Translations under genes and position numbers: made by a program
Assembly (NCBI GenBank): GCA_017992055.1
Contig: JAGOPK010000002.1
Location: 248,001-312,000, forward strand
Length of the DNA stretch: 64,000 nucleotides
Direction: 5' to 3'
Source: Burkholderiaceae bacterium
GTDB lineage: Bacteria > Pseudomonadota > Gammaproteobacteria > Burkholderiales > Burkholderiaceae_C
Notes under the pieces: model-generated
What the model saw: the letters and a program-made list of their open reading frames with translations, nothing else
Told to the model about the DNA's origin: nothing
The model's database searches: none
Part shown: positions 1-9,500 of the stretch, one piece after another
How the letters are laid out: each line of letters starts with the position of its first letter
How positions within the stretch are numbered: position 1 is the stretch's first letter

Positions 1-984
1 GATCGGCAGCAGGTCGGCCGGCACATAGGGCCAGGGCGCGGCCTCCACCTTCTGCAGGATGTTGCTGGTGAACGGCGGCTTGACCTTCAGCGGCCCGTCG
101 ACGACGGCGCGGCTGTGGCCGCCCTCGTGCACGATCTGCACGCCGAACTTGGCGAAGGTGCGGTCCAGCAGCGGGAACTGCGCCACCGCGTCGTTGCGCA
201 CCAGCACGTCGCCGCCGGTGATGGCGCTCAGCGCCAGGAAGGTGGCGACCTCGTGGAAGTCGTCGGTGAAGGTGAATTCGGTGCCGCCCAGGGCCTCGAC
301 GCCGGTGATGCCCAGCTGCGAGCCGCCCTGGCCGTCGATCCTGGCGCCCAGCGCAGCCAGAAAGCTGCAGAACTCCTGCACATGGGGCTCGCAGGCGGCA
401 TTGGTCAGCGTGGAGCGGCCCTGGGCCGTGACCGCGCAGAGCACGAAGTTCTCGGTGGTGGTCACCGAGGCATATTCCAGCCAGTGGGCGGCGGCGGCAA
501 AGCGCCTGGGGCCGCCGCTGCCCGACGATCCACCCACCCGCACCGTGGTCATGCCCGGCGCATGCTCGACCGTGGCGCCGAAGGCGCGGAAGACCTCGAT
601 GTGCGGATCGACCTCGCGCACGCCCAGCGTGCAGCCGGTGACATCGTCCTGCAGCACGGCGATGCCGAAGCGGTGCAGCATGGCCGGCACCAGCATGATG
701 GACGAGCGCATGCCGGCGGGCATGCGGGCGCGCTCCACGTCCAGGTCGGTGCCATGCTGGATGCGCAGCGTGCCCGTGGCATGGTCCATGGCCACCGACG
801 AGCCCAGCTGCTCGAAGAAGGCCAGCAGCTTGCGCACATCGGTGATGTCGGGCACGCGGTGCAGCACCAGCGGCTGGTCGGTCAGCAGCGTGGCGCACAG
901 CACCGGCAGCACCGCGTTCTTGTTTGCCGAGGGGGCGATGCGGCCGCGCAGGGGACGGCCGCCATGGACGATCAGGTCACTCAT
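1..984 (-). CDS. MurA-family UDP-GlcNAc enolpyruvyl transferase, divergent paralogue (3' end outside window)
   Basis: The 328 visible residues follow the MurA/EPSP-synthase fold. A Lys22-Asn23 pair (KNAVLP) matches the substrate-binding KN of MurA, and a GCTLGVREVD loop carries the catalytic Cys (about residue 118) and the following Arg. MurA transfers enolpyruvate from PEP to UDP-N-acetylglucosamine in the cytoplasm, the first step of peptidoglycan synthesis. Sequence around the loop (VTGCTLGVREVD instead of PGGCxIGxRPVD) is unusually divergent, and the neighbour is ohrR rather than the mla/his genes that usually flank betaproteobacterial murA. I infer a second, specialised copy. The C-terminal ~90 residues lie beyond the window edge. 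The ATG at 984 is the only in-frame start near the divergent promoter region. Confidence 0.85.
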   Translation of the reverse strand, partial: MSDLIVHGGRPLRGRIAPSANKNAVLPVLCATLLTDQPLVLHRVPDITDVRKLLAFFEQLGSSVAMDHATGTLRIQHGTDLDVERARMPAGMRSSIMLVPAMLHRFGIAVLQDDVTGCTLGVREVDPHIEVFRAFGATVEHAPGMTTVRVGGSSGSGGPRRFAAAAHWLEYASVTTTENFVLCAVTAQGRSTLTNAACEPHVQEFCSFLAALGARIDGQGGSQLGITGVEALGGTEFTFTDDFHEVATFLALSAITGGDVLVRNDAVAQFPLLDRTFAKFGVQIVHEGGHSRAVVDGPLKVKPPFTSNILQKVEAAPWPYVPADLLPI

Positions 985-1017
985 GGACGGATTGTGCGAT
1001 GACCCTATTGATTGTGC

Positions 1018-1030
1018 GCAATTGAATTGC
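1018..1030. promoter_or_regulatory. Putative OhrR operator palindrome
   Basis: GCAATTGAATTGC is a perfect inverted repeat (GCAATT, one base, AATTGC) 17 bases before the ohrR ATG. It resembles known OhrR boxes built on CAATT/AATTG. Just upstream, ATTGTGCG occurs twice, at 991-998 and 1011-1018, exactly 20 bases apart. The site lies in the ohrR/murA-like divergent spacer, so it could autoregulate ohrR-ohr and also touch the divergent gene. No comparable box precedes ohr itself, consistent with one operon. Confidence 0.6.
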
Positions 1031-1047
1031 TCGCTACAGTTCGCCCC

Positions 1048-1542
1048 ATGCCCTCGCGCCGCCCTGCTCCCGAACACACCGCCGCACCGGCCGCCGAGGC
1101 CTGGCTGGCGCTGGACCAGCAGCTGTGCTTTGCGCTGTATTCGGCCTCGCTGGCGATGACCAAGATGTACAAGCCGCTGCTGGAGCCGCTGGGCCTGACC
1201 TATCCGCAGTACCTGGTGATGCTGGCGCTGTGGGAGCAGGACGACCAGAACGTCAGCGCCCTCGGCCAGCGCCTGCACCTCGACTCGGGCACGCTGACGC
1301 CGCTGCTCAAGCGCCTGCAGCTGCAGGGCCTGGTCGAGCGCAGCCGCGATGCCGCCGACGAGCGCCGGCTGCGCGTCACGCTCACCCATGCCGGCCGGGC
1401 CATCAAGGCCCGCGCGCTGGCCGTGCCCCAGGCCGTGGCCTGCGCCACCGCCTGCGACCTCGACCAGATCCAGCGCCTGACCTCCGAGCTGCGCCAGCTG
1501 CGCGAGCAGCTCGCCACCCTGTCCCCCGCCGCGGCGGCCTGA
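1048..1542 (+). CDS. ohrR: OhrR, MarR-family organic peroxide-sensing repressor
   Basis: A 164-residue MarR-type winged-helix protein. The N-terminal [12 protein letters not shown] motif carries the reactive Cys27 that organic hydroperoxides oxidise in OhrR. Cys132 lies 105 residues later, the same spacing as the Cys22/Cys127 pair of Xanthomonas OhrR, so this looks like a 2-Cys sensor that forms a disulfide. The wing ([16 protein letters not shown]) is intact. I chose the ATG at 1048 because the upstream ATG at 1012 overlaps the operator. The target gene ohr follows 58 bases downstream on the same strand. Confidence 0.93.
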   Translation: MPSRRPAPEHTAAPAAEAWLALDQQLCFALYSASLAMTKMYKPLLEPLGLTYPQYLVMLALWEQDDQNVSALGQRLHLDSGTLTPLLKRLQLQGLVERSRDAADERRLRVTLTHAGRAIKARALAVPQAVACATACDLDQIQRLTSELRQLREQLATLSPAAAA

Positions 1543-1600
1543 AGTCCAGGCCACCGCTTTTTGTCCACCCCAGCCCCCTGTCCCGCCAAAGGAGCCCCGC

Positions 1601-2035
1601 ATGGCCATCAACCCGACCCTGTACACCGCCACCGCCACCGCCACCGGCGGCCGCACCGGCAGCATCGAATCCAGCGACGGCCGCCTGAAGGGCTCGCTGT
1701 CCACGCCCAAGGGCCTGGGCGGCGACGACGGCCCCGGCACCAACCCCGAGCAGCTGTTTGCCGCCGGCTACTCGGCCTGCTTCATCGGTGCGATGAAGGC
1801 CGTGTCGATGCGCCAGAAGATCAAGCTGCCGGCCGAGGTCAGCATCACCAGCCAGGTCGGCATCGGCCCGCTGGTCGGCAAGGAAGGCGCCTTCGGCATC
1901 TCGGTGGCCATGAGCATCAGCGTGCCGGGCATGGACCGCGCGGCGCTGGAGGCCCTGGTGGCCACGGCCCACGAGGTCTGCCCGTACAGCAATGCCACCC
2001 GCGGCAACATCGACGTGACGCTGACCGTGGTCTGA
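1601..2035 (+). CDS. ohr: Ohr, organic hydroperoxide reductase
   Basis: A 144-residue OsmC/Ohr-family thiol peroxidase of typical length. It reduces fatty-acid and other organic hydroperoxides in the cytoplasm, using lipoylated proteins as reductant. The two catalytic cysteines are visible as Cys60 (YSACFIGAM) and Cys127 ([14 protein letters not shown]). The active-site Arg18 and Glu50 that cycle with them are also present. An AAAGGAG ribosome-binding site precedes the ATG. It sits directly downstream of its regulator ohrR. Confidence 0.96.
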   Translation: MAINPTLYTATATATGGRTGSIESSDGRLKGSLSTPKGLGGDDGPGTNPEQLFAAGYSACFIGAMKAVSMRQKIKLPAEVSITSQVGIGPLVGKEGAFGISVAMSISVPGMDRAALEALVATAHEVCPYSNATRGNIDVTLTVV

Positions 2036-2050
2036 GCGGCCACGGCCTGA

Positions 2051-2077
2051 TCCCCCCGGCCCATGGGGTCGGGGGGA
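2051..2077 (+). terminator. Strong GC hairpin after ohr, probable terminator
   Basis: A 12-base arm beginning TCCCCCCGG pairs with a 12-base arm ending TCGGGGGGA around an ATG loop, with one G-T pair. It starts 15 bases after the ohr stop codon. No T-run follows, so termination may be Rho-assisted or the hairpin may only stabilise the mRNA. Confidence 0.5.
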
Positions 2078-2078
2078 T

Positions 2079-2107
2079 CGGTCACAAGACCGTCACCGGA
2101 CGGTCAC
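2079..2107 (+). promoter_or_regulatory. Pho-box-like triple direct repeat
   Basis: Three 7-base units, CGGTCAC (2079-2085), CCGTCAC (2090-2096) and CGGTCAC (2101-2107), are each separated by exactly 4 bases, an 11-base period. This is the PhoB architecture (CTGTCAT-N4-CTGTCAT) with a GC-shifted core TCAC. It stands about 50 bases before the start of a phytase-like secreted esterase. A TAGCCT at about 2117-2122 could be the -10 element. Phosphate-starvation control of the downstream gene is an inference. Confidence 0.6.
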
Positions 2108-2158
2108 CGAGGCTGCCTAGCCTGCTGCCCTTTACACAGCAGCAAAGCAGGAGCCTCC

Positions 2159-3634
2159 ATGCCCTTCACCCTCCGCGCCCTGGCCGCGGCCGCCACGCTG
2201 GCGCTGGCCGGCACCGCCATAGTGCCCGCCGCGGCGCAAAGCCTGACCAACGTCAGCTTCGTCAACGGCCTGGCGATCGCCGGCGACAGCGTCGACCTGA
2301 GCAGCGGCAGCACGTTTGACCGCCGCGTCGGCTTCTTCTCCGACCTCTACTACGACCGCAGCCGCAACGAATGGTGGGGCCTGTCCGACCGTGGCCCGGG
2401 CGGCGGCACGCTGAACTATGCGACCCGCATCCAGCGCTTCACGCTGGACGTTGATGCGGCCACCGGCGCGATCAGCAACTTCCAGGTCGTGCAGACGGTC
2501 CAGTTCATGAACCGCGCCCGGGTCATGAATGGCATTGCGCCCAGTGCGCCGGGCACGATGCTGGGCACGTCCTTCGACCCCGAGGGCATGGTCATCAACC
2601 CGAAGAACGGCAACCTGCTGGTGTCCGACGAATACGGGCCTTCGCTGTACGAGTTCAACCGCAGCGGCACCCTGGTCAAGAGCTACACCGTGCCGGCCAA
2701 CCTGGTGCCCAAAGTCGGCAACGACATCAACTACAACGCCACGCCCGCCCAGCTGACCAGCGGCCGCGAGGGCAACCGCGGCCTCGAAGGCCTGGCCATC
2801 AGCCCCGACGGCAACTACGCCTATGCCATGCTGCAGGACGGCACCGTGGTCGACGGCAACCTCAGCGGCGGCTCGCTGACGCGCAGCTTCTACACCCGCA
2901 TCGTCAAGTACGACACCACCACCGGCCTGGCCGTGGGCCAGTACGCCTACAAGCTCGACCGCAATGGCCAGGGCCAGGGCATCTCGGCCCTGGTGGCCCT
3001 GGGCAATGACAAGTTCCTGGTGCTGGAGCGCAACAACCGCGGCGTCAGCACCGAGCCCACCAACACCGTGGGCGGCGCCGACAAGAGCGTCTACCAGATC
3101 GACCTGGCCGGCGCCAGCGACGTGACCGGCCTGGAACTGCCGCACACCAACACCGGCCTGCCGGCCGGCTACACCGCCGTGAGCAAGAGCGCCGAGATCG
3201 TCGATCTGTCGGCCAACACCCTGGCCGCCCTGGGTGGCAAGTCGCCCGAGAAGTGGGAAGGCCTGGCCGTGGGCCCGCAACTGGCCGACGGCAGCTACCT
3301 GGTGCTGGCCGGCACCGACAACGACTACAGCGTGACGCAGAACGGCACCGGCACGCAGTTCGACGTGTGGTTCGACTTCTCGCTGGCCAACCCGAATGCC
3401 GACTCCATCCAGTGCCCGGTGGGCAGCGTGGTCGGCTGCACCTACAGCACCGGCGGCGGCGCGGCCACGCTGAGCTCGGCCTATACGCTGATGCCTGGCG
3501 TGCTGCATGCCTACAAGGCCGACATCGCCGGCTACGCCGCCCCGGTGCCCGAGCCCGGCAGCTGGGCGCTGATGGCCGGTGGCCTGCTGGGCCTGGGCGC
3601 GCTGGCACGGCGCCGCGGCCGCAGCCAGGGCTGA
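2159..3634 (+). CDS. Phytase-like esterase with PEP-CTERM sorting signal
   Basis: A 491-residue secreted protein. Residues 1-26 form a signal peptide ([18 protein letters not shown]..., cleavage near AAAQS). The body matches the phytase-like esterase family (PF13449), with [17 protein letters not shown] and KWEGLAVGP blade motifs of a beta-propeller. The C-terminus is a PEP-CTERM tail: VPEPGSW, a short hydrophobic helix, then an ARRRGRS basic end, which is recognised and cleaved by an exosortase at the inner membrane. No exosortase gene lies in this window. Substrate is unproven; the Pho-box-like repeats upstream favour phosphorus scavenging. The ATG at 2159 follows a GCAGGAG ribosome-binding site and begins the signal peptide; an in-frame upstream start at 2063 would cover the repeats. 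Confidence 0.85.
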   Translation: MPFTLRALAAAATLALAGTAIVPAAAQSLTNVSFVNGLAIAGDSVDLSSGSTFDRRVGFFSDLYYDRSRNEWWGLSDRGPGGGTLNYATRIQRFTLDVDAATGAISNFQVVQTVQFMNRARVMNGIAPSAPGTMLGTSFDPEGMVINPKNGNLLVSDEYGPSLYEFNRSGTLVKSYTVPANLVPKVGNDINYNATPAQLTSGREGNRGLEGLAISPDGNYAYAMLQDGTVVDGNLSGGSLTRSFYTRIVKYDTTTGLAVGQYAYKLDRNGQGQGISALVALGNDKFLVLERNNRGVSTEPTNTVGGADKSVYQIDLAGASDVTGLELPHTNTGLPAGYTAVSKSAEIVDLSANTLAALGGKSPEKWEGLAVGPQLADGSYLVLAGTDNDYSVTQNGTGTQFDVWFDFSLANPNADSIQCPVGSVVGCTYSTGGGAATLSSAYTLMPGVLHAYKADIAGYAAPVPEPGSWALMAGGLLGLGALARRRGRSQG

Positions 3635-3641
3635 GCCCGAC

Positions 3642-4622
3642 TCAGCGCGGCCTGAGCAGCTGCAGCTGCAAGGCCACGCGGGCCTGCCAGGGCGTCAGCG
3701 CCGCGGCGGGTCCGGCGGCCTCGCCCAGCACCACGCCGTCGGCGCAGCGGCTGCAGATCCACACCGGCACGCCGCTGTCGCGGGCCTGCGCCAGCGCCGG
3801 CTCCAGCGCCCGGTGCAGCGTGCCATTGCCGGTGGCGGCGATCACCAGGCCGCGCACGCCGGCATCCAGCAGGGCCAGCACCGCCTCGGGCCGGGCGTCG
3901 GCATGGCTGCTGAGGATCTCCACCCAGGGCCAGCCGGCGGCGTCGGCCGGCAGGGCCTGCAGCGGCAGCGGGGCCGCGCTCGCCAGCGGCCAGGGCCTGA
4001 AGGCACGCAGCCGGCCTTCTTCGATCACGCCCAGCGGACCGGCCTCGCCAGCCGCCGCGCCGACGCCAAAGGCATCGGGCCGGTAGCCGTGGCGCTTGCG
4101 CAGCTCGGCCGCCGCATGCACGGTGCCGGCCAGCACCGCCAGCACGCCGCGGGCGCCGGGCCAGCGCGCCAGCGTCACCGCATCCAGCAGGTTCTGCGGA
4201 CCGTCGGCGGCCAGGGCCGTGGCCGGGCGCATGGCCGCGGTCAGCACCAGCGGCTTGGCCGCGGTGTCGTCCGCCAGCAGGGCCTGCAGCAGCCAGCCGG
4301 TTTCTTCCAGCGTATCGGTGCCGTGGGTCACCACCAGGCCGGCCACCTCGGGCCGGGCCAGCTGCTGCGCGGCCGCCAGCGCCAGGCTGCGCCAGGTCAG
4401 CACGTCCATGTCCTTGCTGTCGAGCTGGGCCAGTTGCAGCGCCTCGATGGCCGCGCCGGCCAGCGCCGGCACCGCCGTCAGCAACTGCTGCACGCTGCGC
4501 TGGGCCGCGGTGTAGCCGATGTTGTCGCCGGTGCGCTCGGCGGTGCCGGCGATGGTGCCGCCGGTGCCCAGGATCACCACCAGGCCGCCGGTCGGCACGG
4601 CGGGAACGGAATTGCTTGGCAT
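3642..4622 (-). CDS. L-asparaginase
   Basis: A 326-residue asparaginase hydrolysing L-asparagine to aspartate and ammonia. Both catalytic threonine motifs are intact: [11 protein letters not shown] near residue 19 and [11 protein letters not shown] near residue 97. There is no signal peptide, so a cytoplasmic location is expected. It converges on the PEP-CTERM gene with a 7-base gap and is divergent from lexA. Its start lies only 12 bases from the first SOS box, so LexA binding could also influence its transcription. Confidence 0.92.
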   Translation of the reverse strand: MPSNSVPAVPTGGLVVILGTGGTIAGTAERTGDNIGYTAAQRSVQQLLTAVPALAGAAIEALQLAQLDSKDMDVLTWRSLALAAAQQLARPEVAGLVVTHGTDTLEETGWLLQALLADDTAAKPLVLTAAMRPATALAADGPQNLLDAVTLARWPGARGVLAVLAGTVHAAAELRKRHGYRPDAFGVGAAAGEAGPLGVIEEGRLRAFRPWPLASAAPLPLQALPADAAGWPWVEILSSHADARPEAVLALLDAGVRGLVIAATGNGTLHRALEPALAQARDSGVPVWICSRCADGVVLGEAAGPAAALTPWQARVALQLQLLRPR

Positions 4623-4633
4623 CAGGCCCTCAT

Positions 4634-4649
4634 CTGGATGAAAATACAG
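4634..4649. promoter_or_regulatory. SOS box 1 of lexA
   Basis: CTGGATGAAAATACAG fits the CTG-N10-CAG LexA-box core. It is the distal of two boxes before lexA and lies 12 bases from the divergent asparaginase start. Confidence 0.8.
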
Positions 4650-4652
4650 CCA

Positions 4653-4668
4653 CTGGATGGATTCTCAG
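4653..4668. promoter_or_regulatory. SOS box 2 of lexA
   Basis: CTGGATGGATTCTCAG is a second CTG-N10-CAG site, 3 bases after the first and sharing its CTGGATG half. Its right end overlaps the CAGGAG ribosome-binding site of lexA. Two adjacent boxes reproduce the E. coli lexA operator layout. Confidence 0.72.
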
Positions 4669-4676
4669 GAGTTCGC

Positions 4677-5351
4677 ATGTTCGAGAGCCCCAAGCTCACC
4701 GCCCGGCAGCAACAGATTCTGGACCTGGTGCAAAGCACCATCGAGCGCACCGGCGCCCCGCCGACGCGGGCCGAGATCGCCTCCGAGCTGGGCTTCAAGT
4801 CGGCCAATGCCGCCGAGGAGCATCTGCAGGCCCTGGCGCGCAAGGGCGTGATCGAACTGGTCAGCGGCACCTCGCGGGGCATCCGCCTGCGCTCGGATGC
4901 GCTGCGCGCCCTCAATGCCTCGCGCACCAAGCAATTTTCGCTGCCGCTGGCCAGCCTGCAGCAGCTGACCCTGCCCCTGGTCGGCCGCGTCGCCGCCGGC
5001 AGCCCCATCCTGGCCCAGGAGCACATCGACCAGACCTATGCCGTCGAGCCCACGCTGTTTGCGCGCCAGCCCGACTACCTGCTGCGCGTGCGCGGCATGA
5101 GCATGCGCGATGCCGGCATCCTGGATGGCGACCTGCTGGCGGTGCAAAAGACCCAGGAGGCCAAGAACGGCCAGATCGTCGTCGCCCGCCTGGGCGACGA
5201 GGTCACGGTCAAGCGCCTGCACCGCACCCGCCATGGCATCGAGCTGCTGCCCGAGAACCCCGACTTCCAGCCCATCGTCGTCGGCCCCGAAGAGCCGTTC
5301 GAGCTGGAAGGCATTGCCGTGGGCCTGATCCGCAACACCATGCTGATGTGA
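4677..5351 (+). CDS. lexA: LexA, SOS response repressor
   Basis: A 224-residue LexA. The N-terminal winged helix (residues 1-70) carries the DNA-reading helix around [20 protein letters not shown]. The C-terminal S24 self-cleavage domain shows the AAGSPI segment with the Ala-Gly scissile bond, the catalytic Ser in GMSMRDAGI and the catalytic Lys in EVTVKRL. RecA-stimulated autocleavage releases SOS genes. The ATG at 4677 follows TCAGGAG inside the second SOS box. The next gene overlaps its stop by four bases. Confidence 0.97.
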   Translation: MFESPKLTARQQQILDLVQSTIERTGAPPTRAEIASELGFKSANAAEEHLQALARKGVIELVSGTSRGIRLRSDALRALNASRTKQFSLPLASLQQLTLPLVGRVAAGSPILAQEHIDQTYAVEPTLFARQPDYLLRVRGMSMRDAGILDGDLLAVQKTQEAKNGQIVVARLGDEVTVKRLHRTRHGIELLPENPDFQPIVVGPEEPFELEGIAVGLIRNTMLM

Positions 5352-5671
5352 GCGCCGTCCGCCCTGCCCTGCGCCGCTTCAAGGCGCCCAAGGCCGCCAG
5401 CGCCGCCGAATGCCGCACGCTGGAGCAACTGCCCAACATCGGCCCGGCGATGGCCGCCGACCTGCGTGCGCTGGGCATCCAGCAGCCGCAGCAGCTGGCC
5501 GCACAGGATGCGCTGTCGCTGTACCAGGCGCTGTGCCGGCACAGCGGCAAGCGCCAGGACCCCTGCGTGCTGGACACCTTCCTGGCCGCCACCGACTTCA
5601 TGCGTGGCGCCGCACCGGCGCCCTGGTGGGCCTACACGGCCGAGCGCAAGCGGCTGTACCGCGACATCTGA
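5348..5671 (+). CDS. Helix-hairpin-helix protein of the Cdd1 (pathogenicity-locus) family
   Basis: A 107-residue protein beginning at a GTG that overlaps the lexA stop (GTGA), so it is probably translationally coupled. A helix-hairpin-helix motif ([20 protein letters not shown]) binds DNA non-specifically in related proteins. The remainder, with the [16 protein letters not shown] segment, matches the small Cdd1-type family (PF11731). Its function is unknown. Co-transcription with lexA places it under SOS control, which suggests a DNA-repair accessory role; that is inference. Confidence 0.72.
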   Translation: MSAVRPALRRFKAPKAASAAECRTLEQLPNIGPAMAADLRALGIQQPQQLAAQDALSLYQALCRHSGKRQDPCVLDTFLAATDFMRGAAPAPWWAYTAERKRLYRDI

Positions 5672-5694
5672 GCCGCGGCGCCGGGGGCCGCAAG

Positions 5695-6417
5695 TCAGCC
5701 CTGGCCGCGTGCCAGCAGTTCCACTGCTTCCACCAGGCGCCCGGCCTGGTCGGCCAGCGGCCGCTGCTCGTCGGCGGCCAGGCGTGACAGCCGCGCCTGG
5801 GCCTCGCTGCGCTGCAGCGAATAGCGGTGCATCAGGATGCCGATGGCCACCGCCACCAGGTCCAGGCGCTCGGGCGTGGCCACGGCCGGCGCGGCCGGCA
5901 CCGGCCCGGCCGGGGCAGCCGCGGCAACGGCCGGCAAAGCGGCTGCCGCAGTTGCAGCCGCAGCCGCCGCTGCCGCCGCATGCCGCTGCGGCAGATTGGC
6001 AAAGGCCGCTGCCACCGTGGGCAGGATCTGGCCGATGTCCAGCGGCTTGACCAGATAGGCCACGGCGCCCAGTTCACGCACCTGCTGCACCGTCTCGTCG
6101 TCGGCAAAGGCCGACAGGAACATGAACGGGATGTGCAGGTACTCGCGCAGATAGGCGGCGACATCGAAGCCGCTCTTGCCCTCCATGCGGATGTCCAGCA
6201 GCGCCAGCTCGGGCCGGTGCTCGCGGGCCAGCAGGATGGCGTCGTCACCGTTGTCGGCATCGATGACCTCGTAGCCGGCCTGCGACAGGCCATGGGTCAC
6301 GGTGGCCAGCACCAGGCGGTCGTCGTCGACGACCAGGATGCGGCCCTTGCCGGAGGCCGGCGCGGTGTCGCTGCGGCCGGCGGAAGGGCTGGGGGCATGG
6401 TCCAGGCTGCTGATCAC
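5695..6417 (-). CDS. Response regulator with RNA-binding ANTAR domain
   Basis: A receiver domain (about residues 28-145) has the DDD acidic pocket (VVDDDRLV), the phospho-acceptor Asp in LALLDIRM and the switch Lys in YLVKPLD. A long Ala/Pro linker (about 50 residues, including runs of alanine) leads to a C-terminal ANTAR domain with the AIGILMHRYSLQRSEA signature. ANTAR regulators bind two-hairpin RNA and block transcription termination. It lies 90 bases downstream of a HisKA_2 kinase, the usual partner of ANTAR proteins. I chose the GTG at 6417, just before the receiver; an in-frame GTG at 6486 would add an unlikely Arg-rich leader. Confidence 0.85.
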   Translation of the reverse strand: MISSLDHAPSPSAGRSDTAPASGKGRILVVDDDRLVLATVTHGLSQAGYEVIDADNGDDAILLAREHRPELALLDIRMEGKSGFDVAAYLREYLHIPFMFLSAFADDETVQQVRELGAVAYLVKPLDIGQILPTVAAAFANLPQRHAAAAAAAAATAAAALPAVAAAAPAGPVPAAPAVATPERLDLVAVAIGILMHRYSLQRSEAQARLSRLAADEQRPLADQAGRLVEAVELLARGQG

Positions 6418-6507
6418 GTCGTGGGCTCTAGGGTCGCGGGCGTTGCGGAAGCGGCGCCGTCGTGGCGATTGTCGCAAAGCCCGCACGCCGGGCGATGCCG
6501 CGCCGGC

Positions 6508-9500
6508 TCACAGGGGTTCCAGCAGCGAGATGCTGGGCGGCACCAGCACCACCCGGGCCTCGACCTCGACGCCGGCCTGGGCCAGGGTCAGCGTGGCGCT
6601 GCGCCGCGGCAGCAGGGCGCGCACCAGGCCCAGGCCCGATACGCCGGGCGGCACCTGGGCCAGGCTGAAGCCGGCGCGCAGCTGGCCGGGGTTGCGGATG
6701 GCCACGGTCAGCCGCGCCTCCTCGAACAGCAGCGCGCAGACGATGGGCGTGGGCCCCGGCGTGCTGTGCTTGATGGCATTGGTCAGCAGCTCGTTGACGG
6801 TCAGCGCGATCGGGATCGACTCGGCCTCGGGCAGCGCAAAGCGGTGCGGCGCCAGGCCCTCGACCTGCACCTGCACCTCGCGGCCGAAGGTGCGCTGCAC
6901 GCTGGCGGTGATGGCCTCGACCAGCGGCTTGACGCGCAGCGGCCCGCTGACACCGACCTGCAGCCCGTGCACCTGGGCGATGGCCTGCACCTGGCCCACG
7001 GCCTCGCTGATCAGCGGCGCCACCTCGGGCCGGCGCGCCGCGGTCTGCTGCAGCAGGCCGGCCACGCCCTGCAGGTTGTTCTTGATGCGGTGGTGCACTT
7101 CCTTGACCAGCATCTCGCGCTGCGAGATCGCGGCCTCGAAGCGGGCCTGCTCGGCCGCACGCTGCTCGGTCACGTCGCTGGCCACCAGCAGCAGCTGCGG
7201 CTCGGCGCCGGCCGAGTCCAGCGTGATGATGCGCATGTCCCAGATGCGCGTCTCGGCCAGGCCGGGCTCGTCGCTGCGCGACGGCCGCGACAGCTCGCGC
7301 CTGAGCCCGCCATCGTGGCCGGCATCGTGGCCGCCGTCGCCGTCCGCACGGCGCCGGGCGGCATCCAGGTCAGCGCGCAGCACCGCGGCATCGGCCGGCG
7401 CAAACCATTCGTCGGGCACGCGGCCCAGCACGGCCTCGACCGGGCGGCCGAAGAACATCGCCGCCATCTGGTTCAGGCGCAGCACGCGGCCGCTGGCGGC
7501 ATCGAACAGCGCAATCGCCAGCGGCGCGGTCTCGATGATGCGCTGCAGGCTGGCCTGGGCCTGGGCGATGCTGAACTCGGCCTGGCGGCGGCGCTCGATG
7601 TCCAGCAGCGCAAAGGTGATCTGCTGGCCCGGGCCGGCCACGCCGCCGGTGCCACGGCCGGCGCTGTCGCGGCCGGTGACCACGGCATTGCCGACGACCC
7701 AGAACTCGCGCCCGTCGCGGCCGCGCAGCCGGCATTCAAAGGTCTCGGCCTGGCCGTCGGACAGCGAGCGCTGGTAGTGGGTGGCGCGCAGCGGATGGTC
7801 GGCATCGGCGGTGGCCACGATGGCAATCGGCTCGCCGACGAAGTCGGCCAGCTCGCCGCCGAACATGCGCCGAGCCGAGCGGTTCATCCATTCGATGCCG
7901 CCGTCGCCGACGGTGACGATGCCGACCAGCACCGAGTCGAGGATGGCGCGCGTGCGCTCGGCCTGCAGCTGCACCGCCTCGCGGGCGCGGCGGCGCTCGT
8001 CGACATCGACATACGAGCAGATCAGGCCGGCGCCGGCATCGTTGTCGTCGACGCGGCGCTTGCTGACCTGCACCCACAGCAGGCGGCCGTCGCGGCGGCG
8101 CAGCCGGCGCTCGCCGCGCCACAGGCCGGCGCTGTCCAGCGCCTGCTGCTGCTGCGGCAGCAGCTGCTGGTGCGCCACCTCGTCCTCGAACAGCGCCGAC
8201 AGCGGCATGTGCTGCAGCTCGCCGACGGTGTAGCCGGTGAGCTGGGCCAGGGCCTCGTTGGCGCGCGCGATGCGGTCCTGGCGCAGATAGCTCAGGCCCA
8301 CGTCCGACAGGTTGAACATCAGCTCGCGCTCGCGCGCCAGCGCCTCCAGCTCCACCTGCTGGGCCTTCAGCCGCGACACATCGGTGAGCACCACCACCAG
8401 CTCGGGCTGGCCGTCGTCGGCCAGGGCCCGGCTGGCCGACAGCGCCAGCCAGCGCGCCGGCTGCGGGCCGGCAACAGCGTCGGCGGCCACCGCGGCGCGC
8501 TGCTGGAACTCGGTCTCGTGCCGCCCCTCCTCGGCCAGCGCGCGCTGCAGCAGCTCACGCACCGCCGGCGCATCGGGCAGCAGGTCGTCGAGGCGGGCGC
8601 CGGTGGCCAGGCCCTGCGGCAGGCCCAGCAGCACCTCGAACTGGCGGTTGCAGCGCAGCAGGTGCTCGCCGCGCAGATAGCCGATGCCGGCGGTCGTGCC
8701 TTCGAGGATGGTCGACAGCTCGCGCAGCAGCTGCTCGCTGCGACGGTGCGCCTCCTCCTGCTCGGTGACGTCGAGCGTGACCACGCTGAGCGCGGCACGG
8801 CCGCCGGTCAGCTCGCCCGGCTCGACCCGCGTCAGCAGCCAGCGCGTGCCCAGCTCCGGCACCTGCACCGCATAGCGCACCTGCACGCGCTGGCCGTCGC
8901 GCAGCGCGCGCTGCAGGCGCTCGAAGGCCTCGCGCGAGCCGGGCTCGACCTGCTCGCGGCCGATGGCCTGCAGCCCGGCCGGCAGGCCGGCCGCCGGCGC
9001 CTGGCCATCGCCGCCGGCCGCGCCGGGCCGCGCCGAGCGGCTGTTGACCCAGCCGCGCGAGGCCTCGTAGGTGGCCACGCCGACGCCGGCGGTGTCCATC
9101 AGCGCGCCGATCTCCAGCTGGGCCAGGTCGTGCTCGTCCTCCAGGCTGCGGTCCTCGACCACGGCCATCACGCGCAGCGCGCCCTGCTCGCTGCGGAAGG
9201 CGCGCAGCCGCGCGCGCAATCGCTGGCGCTGGCGCCGGCCGTCCTGGCCGCTGCTGCCGCTGCCGCCGGAGGCCGGCGGATGCGTCACCGTCGCCAGCAC
9301 CTCCAGCGGCGGCGCATCCGGGCGCAGGTCGGGATGCGGGCCGTCGCCCTCCCAGGCCAGCAACTGGGCCAGGTCGGACGGCGCCTCGTGCAGCAGCACC
9401 GGGCTCTGGCCGACCAGGGCCTCGAAGGCGGCATTGCTGCGCACCACCAGGCCGGCGGCGTCGTAGACCAGCATGCCGATCGGGCTGAGATCAAACCAGT

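Noticed and set aside
5940-5990. GCC/GCN-rich run as a repeat element
   Set aside because: It is the alanine-rich linker of the ANTAR regulator and explained by coding.
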